A stretch of 64,000 bases of DNA from Cryobacterium shii (GTDB lineage Bacteria > Actinomycetota > Actinomycetes > Actinomycetales > Microbacteriaceae), in NCBI RefSeq assembly GCF_004402595.1, contig NZ_SOFY01000064.1, forward strand, positions 1,660 through 65,659, read 5' to 3'. Numbering within the stretch: position 1 is the stretch's first letter; the number at the start of each line of letters is the position of its first letter. Position numbers and translations under genes: made by a program. Of this stretch, positions 34,431 through 44,466 are shown piece after piece. The notes below the pieces were generated by a model. That model made no database searches. It saw only the letters and a list, made by a program, of their open reading frames with translations, and was not told the DNA's origin.

Positions 34431-36064
34431 TGGCACCCAAGATCAAAGTCGCGGCCCTGCCGTCGACCATGAAAGAGCTGAAAGACACCCTCTGGAAGGC
34501 CGCCGACAAGCTGCGCGGCTCGATGGATGCCTCGCAGTACAAAGACGTCATCCTCGGCCTGGTCTTCCTCAAGTACGTGTCCGACGCCTTCGACGAGCGC
34601 CGTGAGCAGATCCGCACCGAGCTGGAGGAGGACGGCCTCAACGAGGACCAGATCGCCCAGCTGATCGACGACGTCGACGAGTACACCGGCCGCGGCGTGT
34701 TCTGGGTGGGCGCCCGCGCCCGCTGGACCTACCTCGCCGAGAACGCGAAGGGTCTGCCGGCCGCGCCGGGGGAGGCTCCGAAGTCGATCGGCCTGCTCAT
34801 CGACGAGGCGATGGACCTGCTCTCCGCCGACAACGCCGCCCTCGCCGGTTCGCTGCCGCGCATCTACAACCGCGACGGCGTCGACCAGCGCCGCCTCGGC
34901 GAGCTGCTCGACCTGCTCAACTCGGCCCGCTTCACCGGTCACGGCGCCACGAAGGCCCGCGACATCCTCGGCGAGGTCTACGAGTACTTCCTGGAGAAGT
35001 TCGCGGCCGCAGAGGGCAAACGCGGCGGCGAGTTCTACACGCCCGCCGGCGTGGTGCGGGTGCTGGTCGAGGTGCTCGAACCCACCCACGGCCGCGTCTA
35101 CGACCCCTGCTGCGGGTCGGGCGGCATGTTCGTGCAGACCGAGAAGTTCCTCGAGTCGCACCACAAGGAGGGCTCGAACATTTCGGTCTACGGGCAGGAG
35201 ATGAACGAGCGCACTTGGCGGATGGCCAAGATGAACCTCGCCATCCACGGACTGAACGGCAACCTCGCCAGCCGCTGGGGCGACACCTTCGCCCGCGACC
35301 AGCACCCCGAGCTGCAGGCCGACTACGTGCTCGCCAACCCGCCCTTCAACATCAAGGACTGGGCCCGCAGCGAAAACGACCCCCGCTGGAAGTACGGTGT
35401 GCCCCCGGCCGGCAACGCCAACTATGCCTGGATCCAGCACATCATCTCGAAGCTGGCACCCGGCGGCAGTGCCGGGGTGGTTATGGCCAACGGTTCAATG
35501 TCGTCGAATTCGAGTGGCGAGGGCGAAATCCGCGCCCAGCTCATAGAGGCGGACCTTGTCTCCTGCATGATCGCGCTGCCCACCCAATTGTTCCGTAGCA
35601 CGGCCATCCCGGTGTGCACCTGGTTCTTCGCCAAGGACAAGACTGCCGGCGAGCACGGCAGCATCGACCGCACCGGCCAGGTGCTCTTCATCGACGCCCG
35701 CAACCTCGGCCATATGGTCGACCGCGCCGAGCGCGCCCTCTCTGACGAGGACATCGCGAAGATCGCTGGCACCTATCACGCGTGGCGTGGCACCCCACCG
35801 GTGGGCGAGCCTGTCGAAGCCACGGTGGCTGCACGCGCCTACGCAGACGAGCCCGGTTTCGCCTACTCCGCGTCGCTGGGCGAGATCAAGGCCGAGGACT
35901 ACGCGCTCACCCCGGGCCGGTACGTCGGTTCTGCCGACGTCAAGGGGGACAGTGAGCCGATCGAGGAGAAGATTGCCCGGCTCAGCGAGGAGTTGTTCTG
36001 CCAGTTCGAAAAATCGGAGCAGCTGGCGGCGGTTGTGCGCAAACAGCTCAGGAGAGTGGAATGA
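34430..36064 (+). CDS. hsdM: Type I restriction-modification methyltransferase subunit
   Basis: A 544-residue N6-adenine methyltransferase subunit. An N-terminal helical HsdM domain (DKLRGSMDASQYKDVILGLV) is followed by the SAM-binding motif DPCCGSGGM at residue 225 and the catalytic NPPFN at residue 303. With HsdS it methylates the host recognition site; with HsdR it forms the restriction complex. It starts with GTG overlapping the upstream stop by one base, and its own end overlaps hsdS by four bases (ATGA). Length and motifs are typical, so it appears active. Confidence 0.97.
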   Translation: MAPKIKVAALPSTMKELKDTLWKAADKLRGSMDASQYKDVILGLVFLKYVSDAFDERREQIRTELEEDGLNEDQIAQLIDDVDEYTGRGVFWVGARARWTYLAENAKGLPAAPGEAPKSIGLLIDEAMDLLSADNAALAGSLPRIYNRDGVDQRRLGELLDLLNSARFTGHGATKARDILGEVYEYFLEKFAAAEGKRGGEFYTPAGVVRVLVEVLEPTHGRVYDPCCGSGGMFVQTEKFLESHHKEGSNISVYGQEMNERTWRMAKMNLAIHGLNGNLASRWGDTFARDQHPELQADYVLANPPFNIKDWARSENDPRWKYGVPPAGNANYAWIQHIISKLAPGGSAGVVMANGSMSSNSSGEGEIRAQLIEADLVSCMIALPTQLFRSTAIPVCTWFFAKDKTAGEHGSIDRTGQVLFIDARNLGHMVDRAERALSDEDIAKIAGTYHAWRGTPPVGEPVEATVAARAYADEPGFAYSASLGEIKAEDYALTPGRYVGSADVKGDSEPIEEKIARLSEELFCQFEKSEQLAAVVRKQLRRVE

Positions 36065-37200
36065 CGCAGACGCGAAGCTCGTGGTCGGCCAGGACTGTTG
36101 CAGAGTTGTGCAAGCTCGTCACGAGCGGTGGTACCCCCAGCAGGTCGAATCCTGACTTCTATTCGCAGGGAACTATCCCCTGGGTGAAGACCGGTGATCT
36201 GCATGACGGGTATGTCATTGAATACGACGAATACGTAACTGAATCCGCAATTCAAAATTCCTCAGCCAAGGTACTGCCCGAGGGAACCGTTCTGATGGCG
36301 ATGTACGGCGCCACGGTTGGCATGCTTGGCATGCTTGCCGAGCCAGCCGCCTGCAACCAGGCAGCATGCGCGATGGTCGCGAATCCGGACCTGTGTGATC
36401 CTCGCTGGCTCTTCTACGCATTGCGCAATGACCGAAGTCGAATCGTTTCCCGAGCCAACGGCGCAGCGCAACAGAATCTCAGCGGAACTACGATTAAGCG
36501 GCTTGCCTTTCTGACCCCGGATCTGGCGCAGCAGAGTGCAATTGCGGACGTGCTGGGGGCGCTAGACGACAAGATTGCTATCAATTCTCGCATCGCGGAT
36601 TCGGCCCACGCGCTAGCCAAAGCGGAATACGCGAGCCTCATGAACTCCACAGGAGACACAACGACTCTCGGGGAATTGCTCACCCTGGAGTACGGAAAGC
36701 CACTGCCAGCAACGAGCCGGGTTCCAGGCCCAGTAGATGTGTTTGGCAGCGGTGGGATCGTTGGCTCGCACAATGAGGCGTTCGCAGCAGGACCGGGCGT
36801 CGTCGTCGGACGTAAGGGCACGGCCGGGGCTGTCCACTGGGCTGCCAGACACTTCTACCCAATCGACACAACTTTCTATGTCGTTCCCAAGAATGCCCAA
36901 GTGAACAGCCTGATCTTCTGCTATTTTCTTCTTGGCTCCTTGGGCTTAAGGGAGCAGAACTCGGACTCTGCTGTTCCGGGCCTAAATCGCAATGGTGCGC
37001 ATGCCATGGAGGTTCGGCTTCCGGATGCGGAACTGATTCGACGGTTCACCCTGGCTGCCATGCCGCTGACTGATCTCGCAGCGCAGGCCGAACGAGAATC
37101 GGTGAGTCTCGCCGCCATCCGCGACGCGCTCCTCCCGCAGCTCATGTCTGGCAAGCTTCGGGTGGGGGATGCAGAGAAAGTACTTGAGGGGGTGCTCTGA
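36061..37200 (+). CDS. hsdS: Type I restriction-modification specificity subunit
   Basis: A 379-residue subunit with the classical two-TRD plan. TRD1 lies at about residues 8-150 (LCKLVTSGGTPSRSNPDFYS, IPWVKTGDLHDG). A central conserved helix follows (AQQSAIADVLGALDDKIAIN), then TRD2 at about 200-335 (LTLEYGKPLPATSR, PLPATSR...FGSGGIVGSHNEAF) and a C-terminal conserved helix (SVSLAAIRDALLPQLMSGKL). The two halves define a bipartite DNA site. It overlaps hsdM by four bases and hsdR by one. Third-codon positions are visibly richer in A/T than in hsdM and hsdR, which fits exchange of TRDs by recombination. Confidence 0.95.
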   Translation: MTQTRSSWSARTVAELCKLVTSGGTPSRSNPDFYSQGTIPWVKTGDLHDGYVIEYDEYVTESAIQNSSAKVLPEGTVLMAMYGATVGMLGMLAEPAACNQAACAMVANPDLCDPRWLFYALRNDRSRIVSRANGAAQQNLSGTTIKRLAFLTPDLAQQSAIADVLGALDDKIAINSRIADSAHALAKAEYASLMNSTGDTTTLGELLTLEYGKPLPATSRVPGPVDVFGSGGIVGSHNEAFAAGPGVVVGRKGTAGAVHWAARHFYPIDTTFYVVPKNAQVNSLIFCYFLLGSLGLREQNSDSAVPGLNRNGAHAMEVRLPDAELIRRFTLAAMPLTDLAAQAERESVSLAAIRDALLPQLMSGKLRVGDAEKVLEGVL

Positions 37201-40200
37201 TGGCGGGATTTTCGGAAGCGGAGTGGGAGCAGGTGGCGCTCGACCTGCTCAGCGAACCGCTCGGCTGGCAGCCGATGGCGGGGGAGCAGATCGCGCCGGG
37301 TAGCGGGGAGCGGGACAGCTGGGATGAGCTGCTCATCCGTCCGCGGCTGCTCGACGCGCTGCGGCGGCTGAACCCGACGGTTCCGGGGGAGTACCTGGTG
37401 CAGGCGCTCGCCGAGATCGCCTCGCCGAAGTCGCAGGACGCGATCACCGAGAACCAGCGCATCCACGACTACCTGATCGACGGGTTTCGCCTCAGCTACA
37501 TCGGCGACGACGGCACCGAGGTGAATCCGAGCATCCGTCTGGTTAGTGCCGAACCGTCGGAGAACGACTGGCTCGCGGTGAACCAGGTCACGCTCATCCG
37601 CGGCGACTACAAGCGGCGCTTCGACCTCGTGCTGTACTGCAACGGCATGCCGGTGAGCGTCATCGAGTTGAAGAAGGCCGGCAGCGAGACGGCGGATGTC
37701 GCCGCCGCGCACGCCCAGCTGCAGACGTACCTGCGCGAGTTCCCGATGGCGTTCCGGTTCTGCGTGTTCACGCTCGCCAGCGACGGGATCCTCGCCAAGT
37801 ACGGCACCCCATTCACCCCGCTCAACCACTTCTCGCCGTGGAACGTCGACGACGACGGCACCCCGGTCAAGCCCGGCGACACGAACGACTGGAACGCGAC
37901 CACCGGGATGGAGATCGCGCTGCTCGGCCTCTACAACCAGGAGCGGTTCCTGCAGCTGATGCGCTCCTTCACCGCCTTTGACGAGGGGGCCGACGGCCTC
38001 GCCAAGCGCATCGCCAAACCGCACCAGTACTTCGCCGTAACCAAGGCCGTCGGCAGCACGGCGCAGGCGGTGGAGAGTAACGGCAAGGCCGGCGTGGTCT
38101 GGCACACCCAGGGCTCGGGCAAGTCGATGGAGATGGAGCTCTACACCAACCTGGTGTCACGGCATCCGAAGCTGAAGAACCCCACGGTCGTGGTGATCAC
38201 CGACCGCAACGAGCTCGACGGGCAGCTCTACGAGACGTTCGCGGCGAGCCTGCTGCTGCCGGATAAGCCCCGGCAGATCAAGCGCCGCAGCGAGCTGCGC
38301 GACGAACTCAGCAACCGCGCCACGGGCGGCATCTACTTCACCACGCTGCAGAAGTTCGGGCGCAGCGAGGCCGAGAAGCAGGCCGGTGCGGAGCATCCGC
38401 TGCTCTCCGATCGGCGCAACATCATCGTGGTCGTCGATGAAGCGCACCGCAGCCACTACGACGACCTCGACGGCTATGCCCGCCACCTGCGCGACGCCCT
38501 GCCGCACGCCACCCTGATCGCGTTCACCGGCACGCCCATCTCGTTCGATGACCGCAACACCCGCGACGTGTTCGGCGAGTACATCGACATCTACGACCTG
38601 TCCCGCGCGGTCGACGACGGTGCCACGGTGCCGGTCTACTTCGAGCCGCGCCTGATCAAGGTGAACCTGGCGACGGATGTCACGGAAGACACCCTGGACG
38701 AGGCCGCGGACGAAGCCACCGTGGGACTCGACGACACCGAGCGGGCGCGGATCGAGGCATCCGTCGCCGTGGTCAACGCCGTCTACGGCGCACCCGACCG
38801 CATCGCCGCCCTCGCCGAGGACATCGTGGCGCACTGGGAGAACCGGAGCGGCCAGATGACGAAGTTCATCGAGTCACCCGGCAAGGCCATGATCGTTGGC
38901 GGCACGCGCGAGATCTGCGCGAACCTGTATTCGGCGATCGTGGCGCTGCGCCCGAAATGGCACTCGGGCGACCTCGACAAGGGCGTCATCAAGGTCGTCT
39001 ACTCGGGCACCGCATCGGACACGCCGCCCGTCATCGACCACGTGCGCCGCGATTCGGCCAACGCCGTGGTTAAGGCCCGGCTCAAGGACGTCGACGACGA
39101 ACTGCAGCTGGTGATCGTGAAAGACATGATGCTCACCGGTTACGACTCGCCGCCGTTGCACACGCTCTACCTGGACCGACCGCTCAAGGGTGCGCTGCTC
39201 ATGCAGACGCTCGCGCGCGTGAACCGCACGTTCCGCGGCAAGGAAGACGGCCTGCTCGTGGCGTATGCGCCGCTCGCCGACAACCTGGCCAAGGCACTCG
39301 GCGAATACACGAAGACCGACCAGGTCTTGAAGCCCATCGGGCGCGACGTCGACGACGCCATCGTGCTGACGTTGTCGCTCGTCGACATGCTGCGCGCGAT
39401 GCTTGCCGGGTACGACTGGAAGGCAGAGCTCGCCAAGGGCGGGCCGAAACGCTACCTGAACGCCGTGACCGGCTCGGTCAACTACCTGCGGGATCCGGCG
39501 ACACCCGGCAACCAGGTTGCCGAGGGCGAAGAGACCCTGGCGGCCGCGTATCGCCGCTACTCGGGGCAGCTGTCGCGGGCGTGGGCGCTGTGCTCGGGTG
39601 CCGGGTCGCAAGAGCTTGAGGAGCGCCGGCCGGAGATCCAGCTGTACGAAGAGGCTCGGGTGTGGATGGCCAAGTTCGATGCCTCGGACCGTCAGGCCCG
39701 CGGTGAGCCGGTGCCCGAGGACGTGCAGCGTCTGCTGGGCGAGCTGATCGCATCGGCGACGAGCGCGGGCGGGGTGCTCGACATCTACGAGGCTGCCGGG
39801 ATGCCGAAGCCGTCGCTCGATGATCTCAGCCCGGCGTTCATGGCCAAGACGCAGCACGCGCGCAACCCGCAGCTCGCGATCGAGGCGCTGCGCAAGCTGC
39901 TCACCGATGAGGCGGTGCGCACGACGCGCAACAACCTGGTGCGCCAGCGCGCCTTCTCGGACCGGATCTTCGAGCTGATGAACAAGTACACGAACCAGCA
40001 GCTCACCTCGGCCGAGGTGATCGCGGAGCTCGTGGCCCTGGCCCGCGAGGTCGCCGCGGAGGCGAACCGCGGGGCCGGCTTCAAGCCGCCGCTGAATCAC
40101 GACGAGCTCGCGTTCTTCGACGCGGTGGCGCAGAACGAGTCCGCCGTCGAGGTGCAGGGCGAGACCGTGCTGGCGGACATCGCCCGCGAACTGGTGGCCG

Positions 40201-40388
40201 TGATGCGCCGCGACGTGCGCACCGACTGGACCGTGCGCGACGATGTGCGCGCCAAGCTGCGCTCCTCCATCAAACGGTTGCTCGTGAAGTACGGCTATCC
40301 GCCGGACCGCCAGCCGGTCGCCATCAAGCTCGTGATGGAGCAGATGGAGTCGATGGCGCCGCGGTACAGCGAAGAGCGGGCGGCATAG
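37200..40388 (+). CDS. hsdR: Type I restriction endonuclease/translocase subunit
   Basis: A 1062-residue motor and nuclease subunit. The N-terminal nuclease domain shows the PD-(D/E)xK residues in RRFDLVLYCNGMPVSVIELK (acidic residue near 142, E156-x-K). Superfamily 2 translocase motifs follow: Walker A HTQGSGKSMEM at about residue 303, DEAH within VVDEAHRSHY at 413, FTGTPI, and motif VI LARVNRTFRG. The C-terminal helical region (residues about 800-1050) binds HsdM/HsdS. It starts one base inside the hsdS stop (TGATG). All motifs look intact, so the system should cut unmodified DNA. Confidence 0.97.
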   Translation: MAGFSEAEWEQVALDLLSEPLGWQPMAGEQIAPGSGERDSWDELLIRPRLLDALRRLNPTVPGEYLVQALAEIASPKSQDAITENQRIHDYLIDGFRLSYIGDDGTEVNPSIRLVSAEPSENDWLAVNQVTLIRGDYKRRFDLVLYCNGMPVSVIELKKAGSETADVAAAHAQLQTYLREFPMAFRFCVFTLASDGILAKYGTPFTPLNHFSPWNVDDDGTPVKPGDTNDWNATTGMEIALLGLYNQERFLQLMRSFTAFDEGADGLAKRIAKPHQYFAVTKAVGSTAQAVESNGKAGVVWHTQGSGKSMEMELYTNLVSRHPKLKNPTVVVITDRNELDGQLYETFAASLLLPDKPRQIKRRSELRDELSNRATGGIYFTTLQKFGRSEAEKQAGAEHPLLSDRRNIIVVVDEAHRSHYDDLDGYARHLRDALPHATLIAFTGTPISFDDRNTRDVFGEYIDIYDLSRAVDDGATVPVYFEPRLIKVNLATDVTEDTLDEAADEATVGLDDTERARIEASVAVVNAVYGAPDRIAALAEDIVAHWENRSGQMTKFIESPGKAMIVGGTREICANLYSAIVALRPKWHSGDLDKGVIKVVYSGTASDTPPVIDHVRRDSANAVVKARLKDVDDELQLVIVKDMMLTGYDSPPLHTLYLDRPLKGALLMQTLARVNRTFRGKEDGLLVAYAPLADNLAKALGEYTKTDQVLKPIGRDVDDAIVLTLSLVDMLRAMLAGYDWKAELAKGGPKRYLNAVTGSVNYLRDPATPGNQVAEGEETLAAAYRRYSGQLSRAWALCSGAGSQELEERRPEIQLYEEARVWMAKFDASDRQARGEPVPEDVQRLLGELIASATSAGGVLDIYEAAGMPKPSLDDLSPAFMAKTQHARNPQLAIEALRKLLTDEAVRTTRNNLVRQRAFSDRIFELMNKYTNQQLTSAEVIAELVALAREVAAEANRGAGFKPPLNHDELAFFDAVAQNESAVEVQGETVLADIARELVAVMRRDVRTDWTVRDDVRAKLRSSIKRLLVKYGYPPDRQPVAIKLVMEQMESMAPRYSEERAA

Positions 40389-40728
40389 TTTGACTGCGCC
40401 CGGGCCGCGGCCAGAAACTTGGCGCGTTCGACGGCGCGGCCGGCAGCAAGGCCGTGGTGAACGTCTGCGGGCGTGAGTTCAAGCCGATGCCGGTGTGGTG
40501 GTGGGTATGGTTGCAGCCCTCAACGAAACGGCTCAGGAACAGGCATGCTTCACCGAGAGAGCCGAAGCGTTCTGGGCACTCCAGCTAACCGGAGTGATTT
40601 GGAGTGTGGTCTATAGCCGCGCCAGCACGCATTACCCGAGATTCGTGGGTGAAACCCGTGTCCACTCTCCGGGATCAAGGCCAGCACCGTAATCTCGCTG
40701 CGGGCATCCGGTTGTAATACTCGGGTCC
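40389..40728. other. Intergenic region after the R-M operon
   Basis: I see no complete gene, terminator or repeat in this 340-bp stretch. A short frame near 40420-40500 (GAFDGAAGSKAVVNVCGREF) may be a scrap of a lost gene, but it is too short to assign. Confidence 0.4.
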
Positions 40729-40929
40729 CTATGCGATCAAGGAGTGCAGATCGACCCCGAAGGGGACCACGAGAGGCCAGAGCACAATCACCGCCAGACC
40801 TTCAAGAATGTTAGCGGGAACGTTCCATGCCACGAGATAGCCGTGGGTGGCGGCGACCACGACTCCGATGACCAGATATACGATCCCAATCAGACCTATA
40901 CCTCGCCTGCCTGTTCCGCGTGTGCTCAT
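40729..40929 (-). CDS. Small two-helix membrane protein
   Basis: A 66-residue protein. A basic N-terminus (MSTRGTGRRGIG) is followed by two hydrophobic helices (LIGIVYLVIGVVVAATHGYL and ILEGLAVIVLWPLVVPFGVD). Similar short membrane proteins are common in Actinomycetota, often near stress genes, with no known role. GGCAGG lies upstream of the ATG. The following 40930-41274 contains no gene I can support. Confidence 0.7.
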   Translation of the reverse strand: MSTRGTGRRGIGLIGIVYLVIGVVVAATHGYLVAWNVPANILEGLAVIVLWPLVVPFGVDLHSLIA

Positions 40930-41274
40930 TTTGCGCCTGCCATTTCCGAGTATCGTCGCTCATCTGCCATTTCGGGGCGTGATTCACACAATAGTAGCGG
41001 TGGGTCATTCGGGGAGGCCGGGGCTCCTTCCGGTTTGTTGTTCCGGGGGTGGTACGAGCGCAGTGCGGGGTTCGGACAAAACGGGTGTCGCTGCTCCGCA
41101 ACCCCGCAGGTCTCGGGCCGGAATTACGGGTGGATGAGGCGGGAGCCGGTGTCTAGTCCATTGTTGAAGCCCGACCGCAAGAGTAGGTTGGTCGGAACGG
41201 GGCTCGTCCAGAACGCTGAGGATCCGATCGGCCGGCGCCGCCTCGCTGTCTTTGATTGCTGAGAGGTGTAAACA

Positions 41275-41448
41275 ATGAGTGAGGCTGACAAGATCAAGAA
41301 CGCGGCTGACAAGGCCTCGGGAAGGCTCAAGGAGAGCGCAGGCAAGATCGCTGGGGACGAGTCGCTCGAGACTGAGGGCAAGACCGACCAGGCCAAGGCG
41401 AGTCTGAAGCAGGCCGGCGAACATGTGAAAGACGTGTTCGAGAAATAG
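41275..41448 (+). CDS. CsbD-family stress protein
   Basis: A 57-residue, Lys/Glu/Ala-rich, highly helical and soluble protein (MSEADKIKNAADKASGRLKE, GKIAGDESLETEGKTDQAKA) matching CsbD/YjbJ general-stress proteins. GAGAGG precedes the ATG. In other bacteria this family is induced by general stress sigma factors, but its mechanism is unknown. It is followed after 51 bases by another tiny membrane protein, which may be co-transcribed. Confidence 0.88.
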   Translation: MSEADKIKNAADKASGRLKESAGKIAGDESLETEGKTDQAKASLKQAGEHVKDVFEK

Positions 41449-41499
41449 CGAACGAGGACGGTCGCCCGAAGGTTTCGAAAACATTGGAAAGGAAACACC

Positions 41500-41664
41500 A
41501 TGAACATTCTGCTGATCGTCGTGGCCATCATCGCGGTCGTCCTCTTGCTGACGGGCGGTTTCGTGCAGTCGCTGAACTTCCTCTTGTGGGTGGGCGTGGT
41601 CCTGCTGGTGATTGCTGTGATTGCATTCTTGGTGCGCTCGATGTCGGGTCGCCGAGGCGTGTAA
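41500..41664 (+). CDS. Small hydrophobic membrane protein
   Basis: A 54-residue protein made of two hydrophobic helices (NILLIVVAIIAVVLLLTGGF and FLLWVGVVLLVIAVIAFLVR) ending in a short basic tail (SMSGRRGV). GGAAAGGAAA precedes the ATG. Small proteins of this kind are often located next to csbD-like genes and are thought to be stress-related. The exact function is unknown. Confidence 0.75.
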   Translation: MNILLIVVAIIAVVLLLTGGFVQSLNFLLWVGVVLLVIAVIAFLVRSMSGRRGV

Positions 41665-41826
41665 CGGACGCGTGAACCCAGCCGAAGCCACGATGCAAGG
41701 CTGGTCCTGGTTCCTGCCGTTGCTGCTTGGGCAGGCCGGCGCCGGGGTCAACCATGCGGTCCCACTGGTCGCCCGTCGCGTTATTTGATGGTGGCGGCGT
41801 CATCGTCGTTGACGATGCTCGCGAAT

Positions 41827-41862
41827 GAAAGAGCCCCGCCGGAGAATTCCGGTGGGGCTTTC
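41827..41862. terminator. Probable terminator hairpin
   Basis: GAAAGAGCCCCGCCGGA pairs with TCCGGTGGGGCTTTC, with one G-U pair and one bulged base, and the hairpin ends in TTTC. It lies 163 bases after the small membrane gene and 186 bases before malate synthase. The rest of 41665-42047 shows no gene. Confidence 0.6.
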
Positions 41863-42047
41863 GTCTGGATAATGACGTGGTCGTCGTCAGTGGTGACGCG
41901 GATTCATTCGCTGTTTTCGGTGAGGGCTGGCGAGTCCGCCCCGACGTGAGTTCGTCACGAAGGGGCGGTGGCGGGTGAGAGACTGGCCAGACACAGTCGG
42001 CCCAGCGGGCGCACCCGCACTAGCTGTTCTTACCAAGGAGTTCAACG

Positions 42048-44261
42048 ATGAACATGCCCGTCGAAGCATCCGTATCACTGCCTGTCGCCGGCCTCGCGCC
42101 ACGCGAACAGCGAGCAGATCTCGATGTCGCCGCTTCATTCGCCGCGTTCGTCGAGAATGAAGCCCTGCAGGGCACCGGCATCGCCGTGGACGCTTTCTGG
42201 CAGGGGTTGAGCACGCTGATCAGCGACCTCACACCCAAAAACATTGAGCTGCTCGGCATCAGGGATGACCTGCAGGCCCAAATCGATGCCTTTCATCAGG
42301 CTCACCCCGGCCAGCCTGACCCGGCCGAGTACCGCGCTTTCCTGACCGAGATCGGCTACCTCGCGCCCGAACCCGGGAACTTCACCATCACCACCTCGAA
42401 CGTTGATGCGGAGATCGCGTCGCAGGCGGGGCCGCAGCTTGTTGTTCCGCTGCTTAACGCGCGGTTCGCTGTCAACGCGGCGAACGCCCGCTGGGGTTCG
42501 CTCTATGACGCGCTCTACGGCACCGACGCGATCGCGGATGACGGCGGCGCGGCCCGCGGAGACTCCTACAACGCTGTCCGGGGCGCACAGGTCATCGCGC
42601 GCGGACGCGCTCTCCTCGACCAGGCCATTCCACTCGAAAAGGGCTCGCACACGGATGCCGTCGCGTACCGCGTCGAGAACGGTGAGCTGGTCGTGGCTCT
42701 GGGGGACGGATCATCCGTCGCCCTGGCCGACCCGTCGGCGCTGGTCGGTTATCGAGGCGAGCCGTCGCAACCGTCGTCTCTGCTCTTCCTGCACCACGGA
42801 GTGCACCTCGACGTGATCATCGACCGGGCCGCACTCATCGGGGCCACGGATGCCGCGGGCATTCAGGACATCGTGCTCGAGTCCGCGGTCACCACGATCA
42901 TGGACCTCGAAGACTCGGTTGCAGCCGTCGACGCCGAGGACAAGGTGCTCGGCTACCGCAACTGGCGCGAGCTCATGCGCGGCACCCTGAGCGAGACCGT
43001 CCGGAAGGGTGCCGGCGTCTTCACGCGCACCATGAACGGCGACCGCGTTTACACGGCACCCGACGGCGGCGAGCTGACGCTGCCCGGCCGGAGCCTGCTG
43101 CTGGTGCGCAACGTCGGGCACCTGATGCAGACCGAAACCGTGCGGGATGCGTCCGGCGTCGAGGTCTTCGAAGGAATTCTCGACGCGGTGCTGACCGTGC
43201 TCGGTTCGTTCCCCGATCTCGTCGGCGAGACCCGCGGCGGCAACTCCCGCACCGGTTCGGTGTACATCGTCAAGCCGAAGATGCACGGCCCCGACGAGGT
43301 GGCGTTCACCGTCGACCTGTTCGCGCGGGTGGAGAAGCTCCTGGGCCTGCCCCCGCTCACCGTGAAGGTGGGGATCATGGACGAAGAACGGCGAACGACG
43401 CTGAATCTGCGGGCGTGCATCGCCGTCGCCGCGGAGCGCATCGTCTTCATCAACACGGGATTCCTCGACCGTACCGGCGACGAGATTCACACCTCCATGC
43501 ACGCCGGGCCGATGGCCACCAAGAGCGAGATCCGTTCCATGCCCTTCATGGCGGCCTACGAGAACGCGAACGTCGACGCCGGCCTCGCGGCGGGTTTCCC
43601 CGGCCGGGCCCAGATCGGCAAGGGCATGTGGGCCATGCCCGATCTCATGCACGACATGCTCGAGAAGAAGATCGCGCACCCCCTGTCCGGCGCCACCACC
43701 GCCTGGGTCCCGTCTCCCACGGCGGCGACACTGCACGCGACCCACTATCACGAGGTCGACGTGGCCGTCCGTCAGCGCGAACTGGCCGGGCGCACTCGTC
43801 AGGCGCTCGACCCGATTCTGGTCCTCCCGCTCGCCGAACGAGAGCTCAGCGACGAAGAGCGCCAGACCGAGCTCGACGACAACGTACAGTCGATCCTCGG
43901 CTATGTCGTTCGATGGGTCGATCAGGGGGTCGGCTGTTCCAAGGTTCCCGACATTCACGGCGTCGGGCTCATGGAGGACCGCGCGACCCTGCGCATCTCC
44001 AGTCAGCTCCTCGCGAACTGGCTCACCCACGGCGTGATCAGCAAGACGGATGTCGACGCGAGCCTCGGGCAACTGGCTGCGGTCGTCGATGCGCAGAATG
44101 CCGGTGACCCGACCTACGAAGCACTGATCGGGTCGACCGGACCCGGGCTCGCATTCATGGCTGCCCGTCGGCTCATCCTTGAGGGCGCATCCTCGCCCAA
44201 CGGATACACCGAGCCGATCCTGCACCAGGTGCGGAGGGCGAAGAAGCTCCAGTCCCAGTGA
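42048..44261 (+). CDS. glcB: Malate synthase G
   Basis: A 737-residue enzyme that condenses glyoxylate with acetyl-CoA to give malate in the glyoxylate shunt, allowing growth on acetate, fatty acids or glycolate. Large G-type size and motifs support this: [71 protein letters not shown] and [16 protein letters not shown]. The catalytic Arg and Asp regions are intact. AAGGAG lies seven bases before the ATG. No isocitrate lyase gene lies next to it. A hairpin terminator follows the stop directly. Confidence 0.97.
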   Translation: MNMPVEASVSLPVAGLAPREQRADLDVAASFAAFVENEALQGTGIAVDAFWQGLSTLISDLTPKNIELLGIRDDLQAQIDAFHQAHPGQPDPAEYRAFLTEIGYLAPEPGNFTITTSNVDAEIASQAGPQLVVPLLNARFAVNAANARWGSLYDALYGTDAIADDGGAARGDSYNAVRGAQVIARGRALLDQAIPLEKGSHTDAVAYRVENGELVVALGDGSSVALADPSALVGYRGEPSQPSSLLFLHHGVHLDVIIDRAALIGATDAAGIQDIVLESAVTTIMDLEDSVAAVDAEDKVLGYRNWRELMRGTLSETVRKGAGVFTRTMNGDRVYTAPDGGELTLPGRSLLLVRNVGHLMQTETVRDASGVEVFEGILDAVLTVLGSFPDLVGETRGGNSRTGSVYIVKPKMHGPDEVAFTVDLFARVEKLLGLPPLTVKVGIMDEERRTTLNLRACIAVAAERIVFINTGFLDRTGDEIHTSMHAGPMATKSEIRSMPFMAAYENANVDAGLAAGFPGRAQIGKGMWAMPDLMHDMLEKKIAHPLSGATTAWVPSPTAATLHATHYHEVDVAVRQRELAGRTRQALDPILVLPLAERELSDEERQTELDDNVQSILGYVVRWVDQGVGCSKVPDIHGVGLMEDRATLRISSQLLANWLTHGVISKTDVDASLGQLAAVVDAQNAGDPTYEALIGSTGPGLAFMAARRLILEGASSPNGYTEPILHQVRRAKKLQSQ

Positions 44262-44268
44262 TTGGAGT

Positions 44269-44311
44269 CCGCCGGGTTGAAGCGCTGCAGAGCACTGCTT
44301 CAATCCGGCGG
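44269..44311 (+). terminator. Terminator of malate synthase gene
   Basis: CCGCCGGGTTGAAGC pairs with GCTTCAATCCGGCGG (15 bp with one G-U) around a 13-base loop, eight bases after the stop codon. There is no long T tract, as is common in high-GC actinobacteria. Confidence 0.75.
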
Positions 44312-44466
44312 GCGCCCCTGCGCTGATCGCGCTTCCTGCCGTTGGTCAGCGGTAACCGCCCATTCATCGGTTGTTTGGCTGCACACCCTGGGGTTCTGTA
44401 AGTGTCTGTTTTGCGCCTCTGACGAGGCTACATCGGCACAACGGACTCCGGAAAATGGGTATGTAA

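Noticed and set aside
42711-44303. A 530-codon minus-strand frame opposite malate synthase
   Set aside because: Shadow of a highly conserved enzyme gene, with no start signal and no recognisable domain.
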